The notes beneath the pieces were generated by a model, which was not told the DNA's origin, searched no databases, and saw only the letters and a list, made by a program, of their open reading frames with translations. From NCBI GenBank assembly GCA_021292105.1, contig CM037870.1, positions 19,127,424 through 19,191,423 on the forward strand: 64,000 nucleotides of DNA, written 5' to 3'. Position 1 is the stretch's first letter. The number at the start of each line of letters is the position of its first letter. This document shows positions 10,796-22,300 of this stretch, one piece after another. The DNA comes from Anadara kagoshimensis (lineage: Eukaryota > Mollusca > Bivalvia > Arcoida > Arcidae). Position numbers and translations under genes: made by a program.

Positions 10796-11836
10796 TATAC
10801 CAATTATTTAATGTATTTTATGATTAAATTAAAAAAGAGTATTTGACAGGTGTATTTAAAAAGTATTTTGCTAGAATATAATTTTGCGATTTTAAGAATG
10901 AGCATCAAAATTTCAAATAAAACTAGTACTGTCAGAGAAGCTGACATATACCCACCCATAAAGGTTTTGTCATTGGGTGTTGACCTTTGACCTATGCACA
11001 TAAATTTGGTATGCAATTCATCGTCTAATGGATTTTTTGCGTTACTTCCAAACTTGATCACATGTAAGATATGCAGCGGGCACGGTATTTGGACGGACGG
11101 ACGGTCAAGGTGATGACCTATATTGCTCTAAACTTCGTTTGCATGGAAATAAACAAAATATGGAAGATGGCAAAGCGACGTATATTGCAGCAGCATACTT
11201 TCTATGTACCGAAATTGACTAAAATTGTAACCTTTGTGATTGGGTTACCATGGAAACAGTATTTTAATATTCTAAGTTTGGATATTTCTTGGTTTGTCAT
11301 ATGTAACCACCACTTTAAATTAGGTATAGCATTATCAAAATTGGAGACATGTTCTTAAATTTCCCGAAATTGGATCCTTTGTGGTTGGTTACCGTATGGA
11401 AACGGTTATTAAAATTCTTAAGTTTGACAGCAACAGTTTTTCTTGGTTATTATTTACCCACCAATTACTACGTTTCCATTCCTTGTAGCCAAAATCACTA
11501 TTGACTACTAGTTTCTGAGAAATTCTTTCAAAAAGTAACACATTTAGCAAATGTGAAAAATATTTCTAAAAGGACTATGTTTTGAAAAATTGGATGCTAA
11601 ATCTAATTATTTTAAATGTGTGAAAACATATACTCAGGTATAATATTATCAAAACCTGAGACATAAATTCTAGGTCAGTTCACAGGCACTTTGGGGTCAG
11701 GATTTAAAAAAAAATATTTTATCGACCCAACAATGATATATTTTGCTATTTTATTATATCTGACAACAAATCAGAAATAAACTGATTTTATTGCACTTTA
11801 AAACTTTCTTCATTTTCTCTATATATAAAGTTCTTT
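10796..11836. other. Repeat-derived non-coding DNA
   Basis: Contains a 'gttgacctttgacctatg' segment and a 'ggacggacggacggtc' run, both of a type common in bivalve repeats. There are two related blocks around 11220 and 11385 ('ttggttaccgtatggaaac' type). A block at 11478-11600 recurs in similar form at 58865-58990. The plus-strand frame at 11071-11358 falls in this material and is not supported as a gene. Confidence 0.5.
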
Positions 11837-12149
11837 AAGACAGGCAGATATACAATACCGAAAACTAAGTGACATACAAATTCAAGCCAGAATCCGAGCT
11901 TTGTTTGCAAATAAAGATACAAGTAAACACCATCTTGATGGAAAAGGTCATTTATTCAAAGCTCAATTGAAAATCAAAAATTCACAATATTACATAACAT
12001 ATCGTAATTATTATAACAAACTATATAGCAATTGAATAAATGACAAAATTATATAACAATTAAAGAATAATTGTATGACATTACATAATATAAAAATAAC
12101 AATAGGATAAATATAAAAATATTAGCAAAGGTGGGGAGAAATCTCTGCC
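11837..12149 (-). repeat. Split direct repeat B2 of the DIRS-type element
   Basis: 313 bp, almost identical to 12848-13160 (both start 'aagacaggcagatatacaat' and end 'gagaaatctctgcc'). The outer 3' repeat of the element in minus orientation. Confidence 0.9.
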
Positions 12150-12442
12150 TATTACATTAGGATAAATGTAAAAATATTAGCAAAGGTGGGAAGAAAGCTC
12201 TGCCAGCTTAATTGAAAATCGAAAATTTACAATATTACATAACATACCGTAATTATTATAACAAAATATATAACAATTGAATAAATGACAAAATCATATA
12301 ACAATTAAAGAATAATTGTATGATATATAAAAATATTAGCAAAGGCGGGGAGAACCCGAAACCAAAATAATGCTAAAATGTAAAAGTACAATTTTTGTTG
12401 AATTCTTAACTTTCAATTCAATAGTGGGAGGTATGTGGGCGG

Positions 12443-12847
12443 GATTAAAAATTCCCTCAATTCAAAGATCTGTACTTGATGGAAGGTTGTCAGAATCTGA
12501 TGGTTCAAGGTTAATAAGCTGATACACTAAGGAAAGTACCGTGTCGGTAAATAATACTAACAATTAAAAACAAATTGACCAACCGGGTGGTCATCAGTGT
12601 GTAACATCGAAATTCTTTACAGATGTATCGCATTGCTTAGGATACCTCCAGGGTTTTAAAATTTAACGGTTAAATTAGAGTAATAAATCTTAAACTAAAT
12701 GGCTGGAGTGAATTGACTTCTAACATGTCAAATTGACCATGTACAATGTAGGTTAAAATAACAATACAATACATGAAAATTAAAATCTGCTGTCTTAAAT
12801 TATTTTATTTACTTTCTTTATTTGTTTTGGTAAATAAAATCAGTTTT
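12443..12847 (-). repeat. Split direct repeat A2 of the DIRS-type element
   Basis: 405 bp, almost identical to 18192-18596 (both start 'gattaaaaattccctcaatt' and end 'taaataaaatcagtttt'). Confidence 0.9.
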
Positions 12848-13160
12848 AAGACAGGCAGATATACAATACCGAAAACTAAGTGACATACAAATTCAAGCCA
12901 GAATCCGAGCTTTGTTTGCAAATAAAGATACAAGTAAACAACATCTTGATGGAAAAGGTCATTTATTCAAAGCTCAATTGAAAATCAAAAATTCACAATA
13001 TTACATAACATATCGTAATTATTATAACAAACTATATAGCAATTGAATAAATGACAAAATTATATAACAATTAAAGAATAATTGTATGACATTACATAAT
13101 ATAAAAAATAACAATAGGATAAATATAAAAATTTAGCAAAGGTGGGGAGAAATCTCTGCC
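12848..13160 (-). repeat. Split direct repeat B1 of the DIRS-type element
   Basis: Second copy of segment B, directly abutting A2, as expected for the B1-A2-B2 tail of Ngaro-type elements. Confidence 0.9.
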
Positions 13161-13539
13161 ACAAATCCACTCTCAAAGAGTGGATCCCCCACCCGAGGAT
13201 TCTGTTCTGTCAATAGTAAAGGAATAAAAGTCGTAAGTAAAAATAATGGAGTATATTATGTACACGAATACACAAATGAAATAAAAAATTACGCACATAC
13301 AAAAATGGACTATATTGACTCTCATTATGTTATAAAGTCGAGAAAAATCACAAACGAGAATACCATCAATATGTATAGTGACATTTAAAAATAGATAATT
13401 TGCGTGTACAAAAAAGCAAGTAAATAGAAGTAAACAAAAACAAATAAAAATAAAAAATAAAGTATAATCCATAGTATATACAAAATGTTGGCAGGCAACA
13501 CTAACCCAACATCCCGACATTAAGATTAAAAAGTATACA

Positions 13540-14250
13540 TGTGAATATATTTTATAAAAGCCTTATATTTCCACCTACCCATGTTCTAAATAACTGAGAG
13601 AGGAACTCCCCTACCGGCAGCAGAAGAGACTGCCCCAATTCGAAAAAACTATGTGTCTAGTAATGCTGTGAGTCTTAACCAATAAATAAGTGACATAGTG
13701 AAATAAGAACAAGAAACTAGGATGCCAGATTTAAATTGAAACAAAGGTCCAGTTCTATGACCAAACTGACAAATAAGTAAACATAACAGTAACTGGACAA
13801 GTAGTATTACTGGTACTATGCGGAATATAGATAGTTTGGGTGGAGATCACTGAGATTGTAGATAGTAATCACCAAAGACATACCTTTTAAAATACAATTA
13901 ACGAAATTGAAATATATGTCACGTGTTTGGAGTACCTTAGCGGGGTTAGAAGAGCTCGTTGTCCTACTTGTAAAAAGCATAAAAGGACAAGACATGCATA
14001 GCTTGCAGAAGTACCTTGTTGTCACTATTAACGATAACGTAAGCAACAGAATCAAGCAATGTGGTCAAAATATCTTTAGCAATAGGGAGTCTAACACTCT
14101 TTTTAGTTAAATTTTGAATACATTTTACTATCTCTTTGATGACAAACGTATCGGTAGGGTCAATCATATTATGAGATATGAGAATAAAACTTAGGGCTGA
14201 AATAAGTGACGCAATAGTTGATGGACTTAACTTTTGTAAAAACAAACGAG
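13540..14250 (-). pseudogene. Tyrosine recombinase remnant of the DIRS-type element
   Basis: On the minus strand, the frame at 14245-13964 has the N-terminal and start of the catalytic domain typical of DIRS/Ngaro recombinases ('LSPSTIASLISALSFI', 'DPTDTFVIKEIV', 'PIAKDILTTLL', 'LLQAMHVLSFYAF'). It then shifts frame into 14055-13816. Further on, at about 13660-13565, decayed matches to the C-terminal part follow in changing frames, including a match to the usual SFRIGAAS stretch. Several frameshifts and stops remove function. Family knowledge: this enzyme integrates the circular cDNA. Confidence 0.75.
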
Positions 14251-14639
14251 CGATAAAATAAGAGAAGAGAACATGAGTAGATGGAAATGGACTACAATTC
14301 AGTTAATAAGTACGACAAAATTGTATGTAACAATTAATCATTCTAGTGTAAGATTTGTGAGTAGCATCAGATAAAGATGCATTAAACAATTGTAAAAATA
14401 TGATGAACTTTCTGAAAAGAGAATCGAGACAGGAGATAACAAACAACATTATGATTGCCTGGGATATGTTTTGCGCGAAAAAAGTATTATAACGCAAAGA
14501 TGCCAAAAACTAGCGCCTGAAAAGTCGCATAATTACGCGATCTAATGTGTTATTGATAATTTCCATTACTGCAGAATTATCAGTGAAAAAGAAAATTTTT
14601 GATAAGTAAGCAAATTCTATCAACAGCCAGTACAATAGG

Positions 14640-15640
14640 AAAAAGCTCTTTTACTGTAATGTGGAGAGATTCCATTTAGCTGGCAAACAACCAGTGAACC
14701 AGTGACAACTGAACACCGCTGGCAAACAACCAGTGAACCAGTGACAACTGAACACCACCGCAAAAACCCAATGGATTCAAGCAGCATCTGAAAATCTTAA
14801 AGTATCGGTAGTAATCCAGGGATGAAATAAAAAACAATGGAAGTGCTGAATAAATAGATACCAAGCAAGTAAGTCAGCTCCAGATACAGCAATCAGATGC
14901 AATAATAAGCACAAGTGTGACCTATTGTGAGGTCAATAAGTCTTCGCAGAAAAGCCCTCCCGGGTGTGATTACACTACAAGCAAAATTCAGCAAACCAAT
15001 CAATGACTGCAAATCCCACAGGCAGATACTACGTTTACGTTTGAAAAAATTCTAAACATTGTGAAATTTTTACAAGTGTGTCATGAGGTAATCTGGCCAA
15101 CATGACAGTGGAATCAATTTCAATACCATAAATAGTCAAAACCTCGGTAGGTAACGTTTGATAAGAACACCAATGTTTTACAGAGCTTCAAAAATGAATT
15201 AAGATCAAAATCACACTCTTTGAAAGTTTCTTTGACAACAAAGAAAAAGTCAACTAATAAATGAGAAACGGCCGCAAATCCAAAACAATGAGATAGAATC
15301 CATTGAAGGGCCGATGAAAACCGTTCAAATAATTGGCAATTGAGCAACCAATAGGCAGACAATTGTCATAGTAATATTGTCCATCACATATAAAACTTAA
15401 CAAAAGATTCCTGTGGACAAATAGGCAATAGGCGAAACGCATCCTTAATGTCCGCCTTGGCCATTAATGCATTATATCCCATATCTTAAACTAAGCTTTT
15501 GCCAGTTTCTATATTCTAGTAGGATACACAGATCTGCTCTACAGGAATAGAAGAATTGACGGAATTGCCCCTAGAAAATGATAAGTCATGTATTACCTGA
15601 AAACGACCAAAGTGTCTAAGATTCCAAAAGGGATTCGCGT
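14640..15640 (-). pseudogene. Reverse transcriptase / RNase H remnant of the DIRS-type element
   Basis: Minus-strand fragments in changing frames match DIRS-type RT: 'KADIKDAFRLLPI' (about 15460), 'YYYDNCLPIGCSIAN', 'ERFSSALQWILSHCFG' and 'ISHLLVDFFFV'-like sequence. The usual catalytic L-D-D core is degraded to LLVD. Downstream, 'LNFACSVVSPGRAFLRRLID' (about 15030-14930) is the well-conserved block before the RNase H domain of this group. At least three frameshifts or stops are needed to join the blocks, so this is a pseudogene. Confidence 0.75.
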
Positions 15641-16247
15641 AAGCCCCAATGTCGCAGTACTCACAACAAAAAACCTCTGGGGTATCTAGTTAGTTTTTTG
15701 TGGATTCCAACGCGAAAGGACAGCCTAGTATTTTTGACATTATTGAAAGGAACGTTAACAGAAGCGTTAGAACTAATGGCTAGACGATACAACTCGTCGT
15801 GTACAAGGTGCCAATTCAATCTATGATAAACTCTTAGCTTTCTAAATATCATAAAAATTCACCGCCTTGAAGCCAAACTCATAACCAAATTTATGCATGG
15901 TACTACCATATTTAATAAAATCGAGCATTAAAATCGGAAATTTATTTATTTAGTAATATAAATTGACATATATGACAAATAAATATTTGTGAAATGTGTC
16001 AGTCCACTGGTGCATGTTATATTAATAATAGATTTTATGTTTAAATTGTTTCATTGGGTTGTGATTGTGGCAACAAGGCAGCAAAGACAACATATTAATC
16101 ATGATACGCCAGCGGCTAAGACCTCTTAATAAAACTAACTAAGCTAAATGTTATTGGCATGTTACTTGCACTCCCAGCTGGATGAGCGGACACAAAATTA
16201 GGCGACGTGAAGCCTGTCGAAATACATAACAGGTGATCAGGTAGTTG

Positions 16248-16565
16248 CTAAGTGGAATAGACGCACATTCGGGTGTAGATACAAGCTTGAATGGCAGATG
16301 TAATCGAAATATGGTTTGTTGTTGTGGTATATATTGGCATCGCTCGTAACTGTGTATGGTTGCCAGTTGACTGCATCCACAGCAAAGTAGCCTCAATCTC
16401 TTCTGCAGAAGGCATAGTTAGCACACGGTGTCCTTGTTTATCGTGTTGAACTGTCCTGGAAGAATCAGGATCGTAGGCATTGGTCTTTGCGGAACAGGCT
16501 TCATGGCGGAAACCGACTGGATCACTTGTAGCTGCCGTTCGCTTCGGTCGAACGGTTCTAGGCAT
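16248..16565 (-). pseudogene. ORF1-like frame of the DIRS-type element
   Basis: A 105-codon minus-strand frame starting at ATG 16565 with a basic N-terminus ('MPRTVRPKRTAATSD'). It sits between the leader and the RT region, where DIRS/Ngaro elements carry a gag-like ORF1. There is no recognisable domain; the assignment rests on position. Probably a truncated remnant. Confidence 0.45.
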
Positions 16566-16829
16566 TTTAATCTCTGAAAGTCAGAAAGAAGAAGAAACAG
16601 ACCACAAAAACAACATAGGAATAAACAGAATGAGGGATTAGTATAAGGTCATTATTATAGTAGCCAGAAGTACAGATTACAATCCAAGACATTAAAGTGA
16701 GAGATAATGACAACGTATAAATAAACACTATATATAAGTGTTTTAAATTGTTATGAATGGATAGAAAAAATTACCCAATTCAAAAAAAAAAAAAATGAAA
16801 GTAGCATAATGACAATATCAGACAGAGGC

Positions 16830-17400
16830 AATCCTCATGTGGCACCACGTATGTGGTGACTGCTAAGAACCAAAAAGTGTCCATTGAAAGATAAATAAAT
16901 ACATAAAAACGCTAAAAATAAAAGCTTGCAAAAGCAAGAAACCAGTGGCGAAAATGATATAACTGATGTGCCCCTGTACCATAGTGGTGATAAAACAAAA
17001 GACATAAACACCGCAAACAAACAAAAAATACCCGCCCAGAGCTAATCAATACATAATAATAAATGCAATGTGATAAGCTCTGTACCATAGTAGCGTTTAT
17101 GTAACAACAAATAAATGAAAATACATAAAACACCACAATAAAAAAAACAATAAGTGGGTACCCAGCGGCGATCAGTACATAATGCAACTTGATACGCCAC
17201 TGTACCATAGCAGTGATTATGTAAAATAAGTAATAATAAACAAAACACCACAAATAAAAATACCAGCAAAATACTGATACCCAGAGACAATCAAGATATA
17301 CCAATAACAAAATAAAAATAAAATAAGCCACTATAACAGAGCGAGTTTATGTAAAATAAGTAGAAAAAACAATGGAACACTTCACAATATATGACGCAAT
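16830..17400 (-). repeat. Degenerate tandem repeat (106-131-bp period) in the element leader
   Basis: The core 'ctgtaccatag' recurs at 16974, 17080 and 17200, with weaker units before and after (for example near 17331). Each is followed by 'atgtaa...ataaa...acaccac'-type sequence. The minus-strand frames here are repeats read as hydrophobic peptides and are not genes. Confidence 0.6.
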
Positions 17401-18191
17401 CACAAAGATAAAGTGGTACCACAAAGGAATTGACGAAAGGCCAACTGTCATGAATAAGGCAGATAAATTAAAAGGTTGCCACCAAATGCATGAAGAAATA
17501 TGCTTGGATTGTAAACATTAAACACAAATGGTTAAAGCAAGTAAGCTACAAAAATATAGAAGGCAAAGGCAAAATGATACTGTGATAAATAGAGACACGA
17601 CTCATCGATAAACCAAGGGCTAAACAAACACGGATTCTGTTATATTAAGTATATAATCATATAAATGGGAATCATCCGTTGCTATAAATGATTGTGTAAC
17701 AAGCCACATGGATTGAAGATGCCAGTAGGATAGCCCGAAGACTCCTTAGATGAACAGTTTAGTAAAACATACAGTATAAACTGAACCGATACAATTACCC
17801 GACGAAATTACTTGCCCAATAATAACATGAGTAACATCATAATCATGAATGATAAACCGGGTAATATTCCGAACTAGCTTATGACACCGAATATCATAAC
17901 TATCGACTAGTATAATCTCTAGTCCGAAGAAATAATGTCATATCGAGTCTGAAAACACATCTGTAGTGCGAACAGACATTATTTACCAGTCAGTAAGTAT
18001 GTTTTGTTTTGTTGAATAAAATGACTAAGACTGGACAAAAGAATAACCAAAAACAGTGCACGTGTAACAAATATATTAAATCAACCACAGTAAAACAAAT
18101 ATATATGTAATAAAATAAAAATATATATATATATGTATATAAATATAAATTAAATATGGTTCGCCTTTACCTTGCAACAGCGTTATTTTTC

Positions 18192-18596
18192 GATTAAAAA
18201 TTCCCTCAATTCAAAGATCTGTACTTGATGGAAGGTTGTCAGAATCTGATGGTTCAAGGTTAATAAGCTGATACACTAAGGAAAGTACCGTGTCGGTAAA
18301 TAATACTAACAATTAAAAACAAATTGATCAACCGGGTGGTCATCAGTGTGTAACATCGAAATTCTTTACAGATGTATCGCATTGCTTAGGATACCTCCAG
18401 GGTTTTAAAATTTAACGGTTAAATTAGAGTAATAAATCTTAAACTAAATGGCTGGAGTGAATTGACTTCTAACATGTCAAATTGACCATGTACAATGTAG
18501 GTTAAAATAACAATACAATACATGAAAATTAAAATCTGCTGTCTTAAATTATTTTATTTACTTTCTTTATTTGTTTTGGTAAATAAAATCAGTTTT
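18192..18596 (-). repeat. Split direct repeat A1 of the DIRS-type element
   Basis: 5' terminal copy of segment A on the minus strand; it pairs with 12443-12847. Confidence 0.9.
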
Positions 18597-19329
18597 TTTT
18601 AATAATTATTATATAGAAAATTAAGAAAATTTTAAAGTACTTGTGGGGGTCAGTTTGATCCTTACAAAGAATGTGTCTTAAATTCCGAACGCTATAAACA
18701 TTTCCTGTTCCTTCGCGTTGCTTGTCGAAGCACTTTACTCAATCTGGGATCGGTTGTAAGACTAAAGTTCTTTCAAACACGTTATATTTCAACATAACTT
18801 GCTTTAAGAAATCAGAAATCATGTATATTGACTAATATGGCGAATTATTATTAATAACAATCAAATTCGTACTTAGATGCTGCGAATTTTTAATTAAACG
18901 CACTCCTTGCAACCGCGGCTTAATACAATAGCTTCCATTTAACCAGAAACCAACATATTAACATGTATTTTCTCCGGATCATTCAAGCTAACGTTCTCAA
19001 TTATCCATTTATACACGGAATTTAACTTCCTAAGACTTCATCATTCAAATAATATCATGTTTGGGTCATTGACTGATGAGACTTATTTCACATTTTCCTT
19101 CATCATGCAATAGACGGTTCGATCAACTCACAATTCACGTTAAGAGGGTATCGATTAACCGATCGGAAAATCACGACCAATTAATTACGAAATGAAAAAC
19201 AAAAAAAAAAAATGTTTTCTGAATATTATTATTCCGTGGATTAAAAGTCGGTCTACAATATTTGTACTCTTAAAAAGTTAAATTTTTTTATAGTTGTTGA
19301 AGAAACAAATTGGAAAGTTTTGGGGGAAA
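18597..19329. other. Upstream flank of the C-type lectin gene
   Basis: No repeat or coding frame recognised. A promoter for the gene beginning at 19330 would be expected here, but I see no clear TATA element at a convincing distance. Confidence 0.4.
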
Positions 19330-22300
19330 ATGTGTTTACGTTGGACGTTAGTTTTGATGAGCAATGTTTGCATTTTAGCAGGTAAGATTTATTTTTAAAA
19401 AAGTAATTTAAATGGAATGGAGTGGCATGCAATAATGATATTGTCATGTAAGATTTTTCTTTTTTAAATTTTATGATTAAATTAGCGACATACAAAGCCA
19501 ATTTTTTATGTCTCTGATTAAATACATTAAAATGTATATAACAAGGTTTTATAACATTTTTCATACAGTTAATGATAAAATTTATAAGGAAAATGATATA
19601 TGACAGTGTTTTACGCCCCATTCAAGATTCTTTCACTTATATCGAAACCGCCAGGTCTGGGATGGTGGAGAAAACCGGATTGCCTGGAGAAAACCACCGT
19701 TACCTTCGACAAGCGAACTGACAAACTCTCCCGCACTATGGATTGGAAACTGGGCAACGGAAGACGCTATGATCCGTAAACATGAGATTTTGGGCACTTA
19801 GCCACTGAGGTTCCATTAAATGGGCCATAACTAAATTGATTCACTTATATCGAGATGTAACCTGTGCACTTGAGCAGACCGAGTAAATTACCAGGATAAA
19901 GGCAGGATTTTCATTATCTCTTGTTATCATTTGAATAGACGATGTTTGAAAATTTTAAGTTGCTTTTTGATAATTTTGAATTGTTTAACGCAAAAGAAAA
20001 AAATTCTTACAGCAGACTATCAGATATATACTGACAAATAAACGATTGAAACATTAAAAAAATCAGCTCAGAAACAAATGTTAAAAAACATTTTTTTTAA
20101 AAATAAGCTTTCATTCGGCGTTCTTTCATAATTCTAAGTTTTGTTGTCGATGGTTATTGAAGTTTAACAAAATTAAAAACTAAATAAATAATAATAATTA
20201 ATATTAATAATAATAATGATAAAAGAACAATTAAAAAAAAATAAAATAATAAAATAAATAAATAAATAAATAAATAAATAAAATGTAATTGAATCACACC
20301 GAGTCAAGGTATAAACGGGTTTCCGTGTCAATGGTTTGGTTAATTCACACCCGCTGGAATTCTTATCCCCTTAGCAAGGATTTTCAGATTTTAAGATATT
20401 TTCAACTTTTGTTACCCAATAAGACAAAATAATAGACGGTATTACAAAATCCATGTTACTACATTATTCTGAATAGATTAAACCCGCCTTGAATAATTAC
20501 GAAGGATAGAATTATCATATGCTTTTTTTATACAGTAAATTTGTCATTTTGTCATGTTATAAATTTTTTAATTTTCTGAAATATTCAAAAATTTATACTA
20601 TGACAATTTATACGGCTAAAATGTCACGCACTAGTATTGTTTTTAAACGAAAAATTGTCACATAGTGGATTTGAGTTTTCATTTGCAATGAGTATACCAT
20701 ATTTTCTTTAATTGAGATCATTGGTCACATGACCCTGCGTATGATAACATGATGACAACACGCAATTTACAATTTACAACAAACGTTCTGTTTTCATACG
20801 GTTATGTTGTCATGTTCTGTTTTTATACGACAAAGTTGTTATGTTCTGTTTTTATACGACAAAGTTGTCAAGTTCTGTTTTTATACGTCAAAGTTGTCAT
20901 GTTCTGTTTTTATACGACAAAGTTGTTATGTTCTGTTTTTATACGACAAAGTTGTCATGTTCTGTTTTTATACGTCAAAGTTGTCATGTTCTGTTTTTAT
21001 ACGACAAAGTTGTCATGTTCTGTTTTTATACGTCAAAGTTGACATTTGCTGTCTTCATACGTCAAAGTTGTCACGTTCTGTCTTTATACGTCAAAGTTGT
21101 CATGTTCTTATTAATACGTCAAAGTTGTCATGTTCCTTATTAATACGTCAAAGTTGTCATGTTCCTTATTAATACGTCAAAGTTGTCATATGCTATATTT
21201 ATACGACAAAGTTGTCATGTTCTGTTTTTATACAACAAAGTTGTCATGTTCTGTTTTTATGCAGTAAAGTTGTCATGTTCTGTTTTTATACGACAAAGTT
21301 GTCATGTGCTGTCTTTATACGGTAAACTTGTCGTGTGCTGTCTTTATACGACAAATGTGTCTTGCGCTGTATTTATACGACAAAGTTGTTACGTACTGTT
21401 TTTATACGTCAAAGTTGTCATGTTCTGTTTTACGCGTCAAAGTTGTCATGTGCTGTTGTTAAACGTCAAAGTTGCCACGTACTGTCTGTATACGACAAAG
21501 TTGTCATGTACTGTCTGTATACGACAAAGTTGTCATATACTGTCTTTAAACGTCAAAGTTGCCATGCTCCATCTTTATACGGCAACTGAAATATCTGTCT
21601 TTATATATGGCAAAGTTGCCATGTGCTGTCTATAAACAGCAAAGTAACGGTGCATAGCCTTAATCTAGATCCTTCAAAGTTTGGTAAAGTCATAATTTAT
21701 CCCTCGACTGAATTAAATGAATTTTTCATCACATAAAAATGAGTTTCAGTTGAACTTGTAAATGAGACGCACACTTTTTTCCAAAAGTCTATGGCGGTGA
21801 AAATGAATTGTATTTAGCAAGCTTATGGGTTTTATTTATTTCAATTTTGACACAGGTCGTCAACGAAAGGTTAAAATGGTAACGTATACTTTACAAATAA
21901 CACTTGTGATGCTTGTAAATCTGAAACTACGTCATATATTTCATGAAGTTTTTTTAACCAAGGCACTTATTAGCGAATTACTCCATGGAGGGGAATGTGG
22001 ACTTTACCTCGGTATCTCCGTAGAGTTAAAAAAAAGAAAAAGAAAAAAAAAAAAAAAAAAAGCCACGTGTGCGGTCAATCACGTGGTCCTTTATCATGAA
22101 ATTGATCTCTTAGACCTTATTATTATAAATGAAGCTCTTTAAAAGATTTATTTCCAAACAAATCAATTGTTATTAAACTTTACGATTTCGTGTAACGTTG
22201 TATCAACATATGATAATGGGATTTCAAAGACTACGCAACGAGTTTCACGTCATATTCACAGATCGTAAGGAAATGTAATCACGCTGATTTCACGGGGTAC

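Larger units (their letters stand above)
11837..18596 (-). mobile_element. Decayed DIRS-superfamily (Ngaro/PAT-like) tyrosine-recombinase retrotransposon
   Basis: The terminal structure is diagnostic. A 405-bp segment A occurs at 18192-18596 and 12443-12847. A 313-bp segment B occurs at 12848-13160 and 11837-12149. Read on the minus strand this gives A1 - internal - B1 - A2 - B2, the split direct repeat arrangement of Ngaro/PAT-type elements, with no LTRs. The minus-strand interior contains, in order, a leader with degenerate repeats, an ORF1-like frame, reverse transcriptase/RNase H remnants and a tyrosine recombinase remnant. All coding parts carry frameshifts and stops, so the copy is inactive. 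Extra B-like material at about 12185-12345 lies between B2 and A2, pointing to a partial internal duplication. About 6.8 kb in total. Confidence 0.85.

Noticed and set aside
13173-13520. 115-codon hydrophobic minus-strand frame
   Set aside because: Inside the DIRS-type element near B1; AT-rich sequence read as Phe/Ile/Tyr, with no family features.
16912-17331. 139-codon apparent multi-pass membrane protein
   Set aside because: It reads through the degenerate leader repeat of the retrotransposon.
20749-21635. Five overlapping 84-158-codon open frames
   Set aside because: All come from the stop-free 29-bp minisatellite.
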